Assembly (NCBI GenBank): GCA_016191565.1
Contig: JACPWA010000105.1
Location: forward strand, 1-14,668
Source: Simkania negevensis
GTDB taxonomy: Bacteria > Chlamydiota > Chlamydiia > Chlamydiales > Simkaniaceae
Direction of reading: 5' to 3'
DNA length: 14,668 bases
Shown here one piece after another: positions 1 through 6,595 of the stretch. Every line of letters begins with the position of its first letter. Position 1 is the stretch's first letter. The translations under genes were made by a program, and so were the position numbers. The notes under the pieces were generated by a model. That model worked only from the letters and a program-made list of their open reading frames with translations. It was not told where the DNA came from and did not search any database.

Positions 1-374
1 CTGCTGCATTCAAAAGAGGAACTGACCAGACTAAAGCAAAGGAACTGGCTGGAAGAGTTAACTTAATAGAATCGGCTGGGAAAACTTCAGCAAATATTTT
101 AGACCAGATGGATGACTTATTAATGGACCCAGCAATTACCAGTAAACTAACCGCTGAGCAATTAAATGAAATTAATGATACATACAAAAATCTTGCTGGA
201 CTTGAGAAAGCAATGCTAGAAAATGACTACTTCAGACAAGCCAAGATCTATAAAGAGGCGTTCAGACGCTATCTTGCCTCAAAAAGAATTGCCTATCCTA
301 TTGGAGGGAGCTTTTATTTATTCTTAAGAGGGCTGTCCCAAGGAAAAGGGGTTTATATTCTTCAAGAGAAATAA
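1..374 (+). CDS. 3' end of an unrecognised protein gene (start outside window)
   Basis: The frame that reads codons from position 3 is open from the window edge to the TAA at 372-374, giving at least 123 residues. The ATG at 108 is therefore probably internal, and the true start lies upstream of the window. The visible part is mostly charged and predicted helical (LDQMDDLL, LTAEQLNEIND, KIYKEAFRRYL). It ends in a short hydrophobic patch (GGSFYLFLRGL) and the tail GVYILQEK. There is no signal peptide or membrane segment in the visible part, and I do not recognise a family. It converges on the minus-strand gene at 463-1188, with a hairpin between them. Both are less Lys/Glu-loaded than the housekeeping genes further right, so this end of the window may be accessory. 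That is an impression from reading, not a computed codon statistic. Confidence 0.6.
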   Translation, partial: AAFKRGTDQTKAKELAGRVNLIESAGKTSANILDQMDDLLMDPAITSKLTAEQLNEINDTYKNLAGLEKAMLENDYFRQAKIYKEAFRRYLASKRIAYPIGGSFYLFLRGLSQGKGVYILQEK

Positions 375-435
375 AAAAAAATCTAGTGCTCTGTATGGGC
401 ATATCTCAAATTGAAGTTTACAAAGCACTAGTACA

Positions 436-462
436 ACACTAATATTGGTATAATATTAGTGT
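436..462. terminator. Inverted repeat between convergent genes, probable bidirectional terminator
   Basis: Bases 436-446 (acactaatatt) are the perfect reverse complement of 452-462, giving an 11-bp stem with a 5-base loop. The repeat abuts the stop codon (463-465) of the minus-strand gene and lies 62 bases beyond the stop of the plus-strand gene. No T-tract follows on either strand, so this is not a canonical intrinsic terminator. A second, looser inverted repeat, ctagtgct (383-390) and agcactag (424-431), lies just to the left. Confidence 0.5.
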
Positions 463-1188
463 CTAGCTCTTATTAGGAAACTTTTTCAACAGAACAGGTA
501 TAAGGCTTTTAATTTGGTTTAAGCCTCTTTGATCGCTTATAAAACAATTAACAGTTAAAACTAAGGAAGGACTAATCAGCCCAGACAGGAAATGAACAAC
601 GTAAAATCTACCTAAAGATAATGCTAGCTTGTTTATCTTATCGACAAGTTTTTCTTGGCTATTTCTAATTTCAAGTGATATTTCTCCTATATATCTATCC
701 ATACTGATCTCTGAGTATCTGCGCTTTAGCTTTCTTTGCTTGGAGTTATTAACAGTGCTTCTACCTCCTCTGTTACTTCCTGAAGAACTTGAAGCCCCTT
801 TAGGAGGGATTCGTGTTTCCTCCTGCTTGGGATTGTCAAAGATGTCCTTAATTACCTGCTTATGTAATAGATGAGAAATGATTATTACGCTTAAAAAAGA
901 GTGATCAGATTTTTCCGCCCTTGAAAAGATAAATAAAAACCCACCCACTTCTATTAAATAGTCAGCGACATCTAGCCCCTTTTTTAAACTAACATGTTTT
1001 TCTGCAAGAGCTTGTGAACCTTGAGATTTTTCTTTAGGACCTTGTAAATATTCACTAAAATTGTTAATAGCTTTTTGCGCAATGGTACAACATGTCTTTG
1101 CCAGGTTAGAGAATTCGCCAAAATTTTTTGTAATGAAATAACCCACTGTTACTAGCTTCAGTGCGTTACCGCACATTTGTATTGCCAT
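463..1188 (-). CDS. Hypothetical 241-aa protein with basic low-complexity linker
   Basis: I do not recognise this protein. It starts at an ATG (1186-1188) preceded in frame by a stop codon. AAGAGG lies about 13 bases upstream as a distant ribosome binding site. There are two hydrophobic stretches, roughly residues 83-105 (GGFLFIF ... FLSVIIISHLL) and 195-217 (FYVVHFLSGLISPSLVL). Between them, residues 121-160 form a polar, Ser/Gly/Arg-rich linker (SSSSGSNRGGRS) that ends in a strongly basic cluster, KQRKLKRR, at about 150-157. The N-terminus has no typical cleavable signal peptide. A sigma-70-like promoter (1223-1251) precedes it, so it is probably a stand-alone unit and not part of the recC transcript. 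Two hydrophobic segments plus a disordered basic linker would fit a secreted or membrane-associated host-interaction protein of an intracellular bacterium, but that is inference only. Confidence 0.65.
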   Translation of the reverse strand: MAIQMCGNALKLVTVGYFITKNFGEFSNLAKTCCTIAQKAINNFSEYLQGPKEKSQGSQALAEKHVSLKKGLDVADYLIEVGGFLFIFSRAEKSDHSFLSVIIISHLLHKQVIKDIFDNPKQEETRIPPKGASSSSGSNRGGRSTVNNSKQRKLKRRYSEISMDRYIGEISLEIRNSQEKLVDKINKLALSLGRFYVVHFLSGLISPSLVLTVNCFISDQRGLNQIKSLIPVLLKKFPNKS

Positions 1189-1222
1189 GTTTTATGCAAT
1201 GCCTCTTTTAGTTGAGGAGATA

Positions 1223-1251
1223 ATTTTAATGAGGCTCTTATTTCTATTCAA
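1223..1251 (-). promoter_or_regulatory. Probable sigma-70-type promoter for the 241-aa gene
   Basis: Read on the minus strand, the -35 box is TTGAAT (1251-1246), followed by a 17-base spacer and the -10 box TAAAAT (1228-1223). A start about seven bases later would give a leader of roughly 30 bases. In that leader CCTC and GAGG can pair around an 8-base loop, which would cover the likely Shine-Dalgarno (AAGAGG). No other hexamer pair in the gap is as good. Confidence 0.5.
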
Positions 1252-1515
1252 TACTTATTTTTATTCAAAAGATCAAAAAATTTTTAATAAAATTTATTTT
1301 TTTTTAATTTGGTAGCATAAAAAAATTACAAAGCGGATTTGTTTGGAAAAATGGGGTTTTCAGCAACATTTGAAAAATAGTTTTAAAGACAATAGACCTT
1401 TTGTATAACTTATTTTTTACACTTAGTATAAGGTGAGTTAAAAAAAATCTTGGTCAATCTGCAATCGACGCAGTACATTATTTCAAAAGTTTTTGATTTT
1501 CAGCATTAGCTACTG
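1252..1515. other. AT-rich non-coding gap downstream of recC
   Basis: This stretch has long A and T runs (for example around 1274-1310 and 1440-1447) and no open frame worth calling on either strand. It lies directly downstream of the recC stop, where recB would be expected. I saw no recognisable recB fragment, insertion-sequence end or tRNA. On the minus strand a weak CTGC...GCAG stem (about 1460-1474) is followed some bases later by T8 (1447-1440). It could act as a poor terminator for recC, but the stem is only 4 bp. Confidence 0.4.
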
Positions 1516-4095
1516 TCAAAGAAGAGCACCGAAAACTTTCTTTAAAAGAGGTGACCACGTAGCATGAATTGCCTCAGCAGAAAAGCTTTCTTTACGAGCA
1601 AAGACTGCATGCAGATAAGGATCGATCCGTTCTTGCTGTAAAGAAAGCGCCTGATCGATTTTTTTTTGTAGCTCGCTAGCCTCTTTATTTAAAAAGACTT
1701 GTGCCCAAGAAGGGAGAAAAGGGGAAGGGATCGATTGAGAAGCGTGGTAATAGAGAAGGTAGTTTTGAAGCGCCTCTTCCTTGTTTTCTTTCACTAAGGT
1801 GATTCCTTCCTTTTCCTTGGTAAAAAGGAGGGCATTTTCACAAAAATCTAATTTAAGCGCAGAAAAAACAAGATAGAGAGGATAGATTTTTACTAGTTCA
1901 GAGAGCTCTTTTTCTCCTTGTATTAGGAGTCCTTTCGATGTGATAGGAGGGAGTTTTCCTTCAATGACGGCATGGCACTTAGGAGAAAGAGGGCAGAAGA
2001 AGGGAGGGAGGATCCAGTAATTTTTTCTAATTTCTTCTTTTTTTTCACAGCCTGCTTTTAGCTCAATGGTGAGCAGATCCTCTCTTCTAATCTGGTGTCT
2101 TTCAAGATCAGAGAGAAGCTCTTTAGCTTCTTTTTGCAGCTCTTTGATCGACACCTCTTTAAAGGGGGAGAAGGGCAGTTTTCCTTCTCTTATCGTCTCT
2201 GCTAAAATTTTCTCAAAAGGGTCGTAAAGCAACCCATTTTTAAAGAGGGAGCGGCTTAGCGGGGAAAGGAGAAACTCTTCCTCTTCTCTTTGAGAAAAAT
2301 CATAAAAAATTTTGAGCTCCTTATTGAAATAGTGGCGTAGGGGATGTTTAGCAAAAGAAAAGAGCTCTTTAGTATTCAGCAGAAATTCTTTTTGGACTTC
2401 TTTTTCAATGGATTGAATAGAAGTATATTCGGGAATAAAAGGCTGATAGGGGGGCTTTGGATGAAGATAAAAAGCGGCTCCTTTTTCATATTCCTCCGCA
2501 GAGGAGTTTTTTAGGAAAGAATCTTTCTCAAAATAGGAGTTGTGAAAAGAAAAGGGGGGATGCTTTCTTAAAATAGCTTCTGAAACCTTTTTTCCGTCGA
2601 TCTCATAAAACCGATTAAGAGAGCTCATCAGCTCTTGTACAAGAAGGGAAGGGAGTGTCTCTTTTCCATCCTTTTCATCAAAGTGGATGTAGCTAATTAT
2701 AAGACGTTCTTTAGCTAAAAGAAGGGTGCTAAGCAAAAGGGAGCGGTCCTCTTCTATTTTTGAGGGAGAAAAATCTGCTCCTTTCCACTTTTTGAGCTCT
2801 TGTAGTGAGGAAGTAAAAGGGGAGCGAGGAAACTCTCCTTCCCCCATTCCGATGAGGCAGATTACTTTCGCTTCACTGATCCCTCCCAGATGTAAGGAGG
2901 AAAAAGAGAGGGATTGAAGGTTGTGGTGAAAGTCGCTTCCCCCTTTTTCCTGCATCCCGCTGAGGAGAAATTGATGGATAGGAGAAAAAGGAAATTTTTT
3001 GCCTGCAGTAAGACTTCCAAGGAAGGGAAGGTTGCCTATCTTCTCAGTAAGAAAAAGATAAAAGGAGCGCTCTTCTTCTAAAGGAAAGAAATAGCGATCT
3101 ACAAGGGAGCGAAGATAAAGGCTCCACTCCTCAAGAGAAAGGAAGCTATTTTCTAAAAAATCACTATCCTCTTTTAACAAGCGGAGAAGATGGATGCATT
3201 TAGCAAGAAGCTCTCCTTCAGAGATGTCCAAAATAGGAGAGGGAAAATATCCTCTTTCTTCAGGGAGAAACCCCAAGGAAGAAAGGAGCCTTTCAAAAGC
3301 TGCTTCAAAGCTCCCTTGCGCAAGTTCTTCTCTTTCTTTTGCAGAGAGAAAATGAGCTTTTTGCTTCCCATCCATTCCCCATTTTACTCCACATTTTTCC
3401 ATCCACTTTTGGAAGAGAAAAAGATCTTTTTCTTCGAGCTGAAATTTCTTCCTAAAGGAAGGGGTAAAAAGGAGGGTAAAAACAGCAGAGATAGAAAACC
3501 GCTTTTCCCTTAACGAGAGAAGCTGAAAAAAAGCGATCAGAAGGGGACTTTTTCCAAGAATTTCCGTACCACGAATATGAAAAGCAAAAGGAGAATGTTT
3601 AGCTCCGAAAATAAGCTGGATATAAGGAGCATATTTTTCCATGTCAGGAGCATAGATTTTAATATCAGAAGGAAGAAGGCTTTGATCGGAGAGAAGCTCT
3701 CTGATCGTGAGATAGAGGATCTCTATTTCTCTTAATTTAGAACTAGCGGGAGAAAGTATTAAGGAAGGATCTTTTGGTAATTGTTCTTTTTCTCCCTCTT
3801 CCCGGTCCACAAAAAGATCTCTTTGTACCTTTTTTAAAAGGGTAGTAGGGGAAGGAGGAAGGTAATGTTCTTCTGTGGGGAACCCCTCCTCTTCAAAAAC
3901 CTTTATGTTCTCCTTTTCGAGCTTCCCAAAATTTGCCAGAAGGGGATGCCCCCTTTTTAAGTAAAGCTGAAGCTCTTCTCTGGTTTGCTTACTTACTTTA
4001 CTTTCTTCCAGTCTATGATCGATAAAAAACCGTTCCTTAGAAGTAGAAAGATCACTCCAAAAAGTGGTGCAAGGAGAAAGCTGATAATAAAACAC
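1516..4095 (-). CDS. recC: RecC, central and C-terminal part (frame separated from the N-terminus)
   Basis: This is the larger RecC fragment, 859 residues from a GTG at 4095. That GTG has no ribosome binding site and is almost certainly not a real start. The same frame continues upstream to 4239 with RecC-like sequence (ELHIFGFPFLPKLYHYF), matching the E. coli region VFICGISALPPVYLQ. Other matches to E. coli RecC from memory are GHPLLANFGKLEKE at residues 49-62 (E. coli GNPLLASWGKL), IKIYAPDMEKYAPYIQLIFG at 145-164, KCGVKWGMD at 234-242, VICLIGMGEGEFPR at 411-424 (VVCLLGMNDGVYPR), and DRSLLL ... LIISYI ... PSLLVQEL at about 450-489. The protein is very rich in Lys and Glu. It ends ...KKVFGALL before TGA. 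RecC works only in complex with RecB and RecD. Neither gene is in the window. Confidence 0.85.
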   Translation of the reverse strand: MFYYQLSPCTTFWSDLSTSKERFFIDHRLEESKVSKQTREELQLYLKRGHPLLANFGKLEKENIKVFEEEGFPTEEHYLPPSPTTLLKKVQRDLFVDREEGEKEQLPKDPSLILSPASSKLREIEILYLTIRELLSDQSLLPSDIKIYAPDMEKYAPYIQLIFGAKHSPFAFHIRGTEILGKSPLLIAFFQLLSLREKRFSISAVFTLLFTPSFRKKFQLEEKDLFLFQKWMEKCGVKWGMDGKQKAHFLSAKEREELAQGSFEAAFERLLSSLGFLPEERGYFPSPILDISEGELLAKCIHLLRLLKEDSDFLENSFLSLEEWSLYLRSLVDRYFFPLEEERSFYLFLTEKIGNLPFLGSLTAGKKFPFSPIHQFLLSGMQEKGGSDFHHNLQSLSFSSLHLGGISEAKVICLIGMGEGEFPRSPFTSSLQELKKWKGADFSPSKIEEDRSLLLSTLLLAKERLIISYIHFDEKDGKETLPSLLVQELMSSLNRFYEIDGKKVSEAILRKHPPFSFHNSYFEKDSFLKNSSAEEYEKGAAFYLHPKPPYQPFIPEYTSIQSIEKEVQKEFLLNTKELFSFAKHPLRHYFNKELKIFYDFSQREEEEFLLSPLSRSLFKNGLLYDPFEKILAETIREGKLPFSPFKEVSIKELQKEAKELLSDLERHQIRREDLLTIELKAGCEKKEEIRKNYWILPPFFCPLSPKCHAVIEGKLPPITSKGLLIQGEKELSELVKIYPLYLVFSALKLDFCENALLFTKEKEGITLVKENKEEALQNYLLYYHASQSIPSPFLPSWAQVFLNKEASELQKKIDQALSLQQERIDPYLHAVFARKESFSAEAIHATWSPLLKKVFGALL

Positions 4096-4205
4096 TTTAA
4101 GATGCTCTGCTACTTTGGCAAAAAAATAGTGGTAGAGTTTAGGAAGGAAAGGAAATCCAAAAATATGGAGCTCGAAAGGGGAAAAGGGAGCAAAGAGCTT
4201 TTGCT

Positions 4206-4655
4206 CTAAAATCTGGACGGGACAATTCCAATGAGCTGCTTACTTAAAGAAAGGATTTTTTTTCTCCTCTTTTGTAGCAAAAGAACTTCCTTTTCTCCTT
4301 CTAGATAGTAGAGAAGCTCTCTCCCTTTTTCCTCTTTTCTTTCGAGCCTCTCCTCAAGGAGATGGTAAAGATGAAGAGCAAGAAGTTCTTCAGAAGGAAA
4401 AGAAAGGGAGCATGTGCTCATTTTCTTTAAGAGCATGTGCACTCCGCTTCCTAGCAAAGAAAATTCCACCCCAGCTCCAATGGGAAGCTCTTCTTTAGTG
4501 AGAAAATGGCGGATCAGTTCATTTTCCCAATGTTTTTGCGGAATAAGAACGACTTTTTTTTCTAAAAAGGAAGAGGGGGAGAGAAAAAGGTTACTACAAA
4601 GAAGCGAAGCAAGCTTTTCAAGTGAATTAGAAAAATAAAGAAGTGGTTTTTCCAA
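4206..4655 (-). CDS. recC: RecC, N-terminal fragment
   Basis: These 149 residues match the RecC N-terminus: LLYFSNSLEKLASLL resembles E. coli VYHSNRLDVLEAL. Next come VVLIPQKHWENELIRHFL (E. coli ILVQSTGMAQWLQMTL), GAGVEFSLLGSGVHMLL, and finally KKILSLSKQ (E. coli KLFQLSSKA). Translation then runs into IGIVPSRF and a TAG, where RecC should continue. The start is a TTG at 4653-4655 with GGAG seven bases upstream (4663-4666). No ATG or GTG lies in frame between it and an upstream stop. If translated alone, it would be a helicase-like N-terminal domain without its partner. An A8 run on the coding strand (4263-4256) lies just upstream, but the other frame has a stop at 4240-4242, so slippage at this run alone cannot restore the frame. 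Confidence 0.8.
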   Translation of the reverse strand: MEKPLLYFSNSLEKLASLLCSNLFLSPSSFLEKKVVLIPQKHWENELIRHFLTKEELPIGAGVEFSLLGSGVHMLLKKMSTCSLSFPSEELLALHLYHLLEERLERKEEKGRELLYYLEGEKEVLLLQKRRKKILSLSKQLIGIVPSRF

Positions 4656-4790
4656 GACAAAACTCCGCCTTTCTGCTAGTGTTCAGTATATACCGCTACT
4701 TGGTCACCAATTTGGATTTGGGCCCGCGGGAAAGTTCGGGGGCTTTGGCGCAGTATACTCGATTTTCAATTTGAACGCATTTTTATAACT
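4656..4790. promoter_or_regulatory. Divergent promoter region of recC and the MFS transporter
   Basis: These 135 bases separate two divergent start codons. A plus-strand TATACT (4754-4759) is a plausible -10 for the transporter, giving a leader of about 25 bases. On the minus strand TATACT (4690-4685) is a plausible -10 for recC, with TTGGTG (4710-4705) as a poorly spaced -35. Two perfect 11-base palindromes flank the region: TTGGTcACCAA (4700-4710) and TTCAAtTTGAA (4765-4775). Between them is a distinctly GC-rich patch (about 4719-4752) containing the palindrome CCCGCGGG. The palindromes could be operators, but no regulator can be named. Confidence 0.4.
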
Positions 4791-6515
4791 ATGAGTTTGC
4801 TTTCTTTCAAAAAGAAGCTTTTATTTTCTCTGCAAAGCGCACTTTATCGATGGGGAATTTTAAAAAAAGACACCTTTTCTACTCGTTATGCGCTCCACTT
4901 TCTAAACATCGCCCAGTTTCTCGGAGTAATCAATGACAATGTCTTTAAGTTCTTAGTGGTTTTCCTCTTTATAGATCTCCAAGGAGCGGAGCATTCAAGT
5001 CAAATCCTTTTTTGGGCAGGTACAGTTTATGTCCTCCCTTTTCTCCTTTTTTCAGCTGCAGCAGGGGTAATAGCAGATCGATTTAGCAAACAAAGGGTAG
5101 TGTTGACTCTAAAGTTTTTCGAACTTCTTATCATGCTCCTTGGAATCTTAGCTTTTACATTTAAAAACGCTTTTTCTTGCTATCTTCTCCTTTTTTTCCT
5201 TGCAACCCATAGTACTATTTTTGGCCCAGCAAAATATGGAATGATCCCTGAATTGGTTGACAAAGACAAAATTACAAAAGCAAATGGCCTGATCACTTCT
5301 AGTACCTACTTGGCTATTATCATCGGCACAACTCTCGCCTCCTTCCTCACAGAGGTCACTAATCGGAATTTTCCCCTTTCAGGGGCTGTTTGCACCGCTT
5401 TTGCCTTAATCGGCTTTATTTCAGCAGTCTTAATCTCCAAAACTCCTGCTAAAGGGGCTACAAGAAAAATCAATCTTTTATTTATCTATGAAATTTACCG
5501 CAACTTGCGCCTTTCTACCGAGATTCCCCATCTTCTTCCTGTGGTTTTTGGTTCCGCTTCTTTTCTCTTTATCGGCGCCTACTTCCAACTGAATGTCATT
5601 CCCTTTGCTATGCAATCTCTCGGCTTAAGCAGCATGCAAGGGGGTTATCTCTTCTCTTTAACTGCAGTTGGGATTGCCTTAGGTGCTTTCCTTGCTGGTC
5701 GTTTATGTAAACACAGGCTTGAGCTCGGATTATCCTGTATCGGTGGCATTCTTTTATCAATAACCCTCCTTTGCATTTCCCTTTTTGATACCTATCTTCC
5801 TTTCATTATGATCGCTCTTTTCTTTTTAGGGATTTTCGGAGGGATTTATGTTGTTCCTTTTGATTCTTTCGTCCAAACCTACGCTCCCGATAAGAGAAGA
5901 GGACAAACAATTGCGGCAAGCAATTTTTTAAGTTTTTGTGGTGTTCTCCTCGCCCCGATCTTAATTGCTATTTTCGGGATGTTTAATTTCACAGCAGCAG
6001 AAGGATTTAGAATCACTTCTGTAATGATCTTTCTCTTTATCATTACCATTACCACATTTTTATCCCCCTTCTTTTTTAACTATTTAGCCCATCTTTTCTT
6101 CAAGCTTTTTTATAAGATAGAGTTGATCAATGCTTCATTTAATATAGGCTCTCCTTTTCTCCTTATCGGCAAAGAAATCCGTTTTTTCCATCTCTGCCTT
6201 CTCTCAAGCAAGCATCCTGCCATCCATTTTTATCTTCCCACAGTGAAAAAAAATATCTCCCATTTTCTCCTCTCCCTTTTCTCTTCGATCGAATATCTTC
6301 AAACAGAAGATTCAATTGAATCTGCCTTAAAAGCTTTTAAAGAAAAAAAAGAAAAAGACCATGTGGAGCTGCCCATTTTAGTTCTCTCCTCTCCTTCCTA
6401 TATAGAAAGGCGAAAAGAGATCGAACAAAAGAGCAAATCTCTTGGAAAAGTAGGTATTTATACGATGGATGTGGAAAAGAAACAGAAGGGTACAATCTTC
6501 CTGATTTTCACTTAA
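4791..6515 (+). CDS. MFS transporter of the LplT/YgeD (lysophospholipid transporter-like) family with extra C-terminal domain
   Basis: An inner-membrane major facilitator with about twelve membrane segments within residues 35-430. Family marks are NDNVFKFLVVF (48-58), the MFS loop motif GVIADRFSKQR (92-102), FGPAKYGMIPELV (144-156), which is typical of LplT and of the transporter part of Aas fusions, and GAFLAGRLCK (298-307). LplT flips lysophospholipids across the inner membrane for re-acylation. Substrate here is inferred only. E. coli LplT is about 400 residues, whereas this protein has 574. The tail (about 440-574) resembles a PlsC-type acyltransferase fold, but the H-x4-D catalytic pair appears replaced by Glu462 and His467. 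The ATG at 4791 is the first start in frame and has no clear Shine-Dalgarno. A homologue, ygeD, sits next to recC in Chlamydia trachomatis as I recall it, so this is probably conserved synteny. Confidence 0.85.
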   Translation: MSLLSFKKKLLFSLQSALYRWGILKKDTFSTRYALHFLNIAQFLGVINDNVFKFLVVFLFIDLQGAEHSSQILFWAGTVYVLPFLLFSAAAGVIADRFSKQRVVLTLKFFELLIMLLGILAFTFKNAFSCYLLLFFLATHSTIFGPAKYGMIPELVDKDKITKANGLITSSTYLAIIIGTTLASFLTEVTNRNFPLSGAVCTAFALIGFISAVLISKTPAKGATRKINLLFIYEIYRNLRLSTEIPHLLPVVFGSASFLFIGAYFQLNVIPFAMQSLGLSSMQGGYLFSLTAVGIALGAFLAGRLCKHRLELGLSCIGGILLSITLLCISLFDTYLPFIMIALFFLGIFGGIYVVPFDSFVQTYAPDKRRGQTIAASNFLSFCGVLLAPILIAIFGMFNFTAAEGFRITSVMIFLFIITITTFLSPFFFNYLAHLFFKLFYKIELINASFNIGSPFLLIGKEIRFFHLCLLSSKHPAIHFYLPTVKKNISHFLLSLFSSIEYLQTEDSIESALKAFKEKKEKDHVELPILVLSSPSYIERRKEIEQKSKSLGKVGIYTMDVEKKQKGTIFLIFT

Positions 6516-6523
6516 TAACCTAT

Positions 6524-6548
6524 TAGTTGCTATGCTAAGTAGCAACTA
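6524..6548. terminator. Inverted repeat between convergent genes, probable bidirectional terminator
   Basis: TAGTTGCTA (6524-6532) and TAGCAACTA (6540-6548) form a perfect 9-bp stem with a 7-base loop, 8 bases after the transporter stop codon. No T-tract follows on either strand. A perfect 10-bp palindrome GAAACGTTTC (6574-6583) lies between it and the stop of the minus-strand gene. Confidence 0.55.
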
Positions 6549-6595
6549 TGTTTATGCAAAAAAGAGAATTAAGGAAACGTTTCACATACACATCT

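Larger units (their letters stand above)
1516..4655 (-). pseudogene. recC: recC locus, interrupted by a frame change
   Basis: RecC is the gamma subunit of exodeoxyribonuclease V (RecBCD). It recognises Chi and splits the duplex during double-strand break repair. The locus reads as two pieces in different frames. The upstream frame begins at 4655 and stops at 4206-4208. The downstream frame is open from 4239 to the stop at 1516-1518 and carries RecC-like sequence well upstream of its first usable start codon. The two frames overlap between 4206 and 4242. Joined, the product would be about 1045 residues, against about 1120 in E. coli. Between the LSLSKQ motif and the LHIFGFP motif there are only about 20-25 residues, where E. 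coli RecC has roughly 80. This suggests a deletion that was not a multiple of three. It could instead be a sequencing indel next to an ancestral size difference. Confidence 0.7.

Noticed and set aside
629..874. Plus-strand frame inside the 241-aa gene
   Set aside because: Leu/Ser-rich antisense translation without Shine-Dalgarno; the longer minus-strand frame has a promoter and better composition.
1440..1475. Intrinsic terminator after recC
   Set aside because: The CTGC/GCAG stem is only 4 bp and the T8 run is too far from it.
3190..3513. Plus-strand open frame opposite recC (also those at 2726, 3985, 4414)
   Set aside because: It is a shadow of recC, whose protein-level similarity is clear. 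The translations are low-complexity Lys/Phe/Ser-rich, as expected from antisense of a Lys/Glu-rich gene.
4206..4263. Programmed frameshift joining the two recC pieces
   Set aside because: No X-XXY-YYZ slippery heptamer lies in the overlap. The A8 run is upstream of a stop in the second frame, and similarity suggests lost sequence and not a simple shift.
4715..4760. tRNA-like or rRNA-like remnant in the GC-rich patch
   Set aside because: A GTTCGGG piece looks like a T-arm, but no acceptor, D or anticodon arms can be formed around it.
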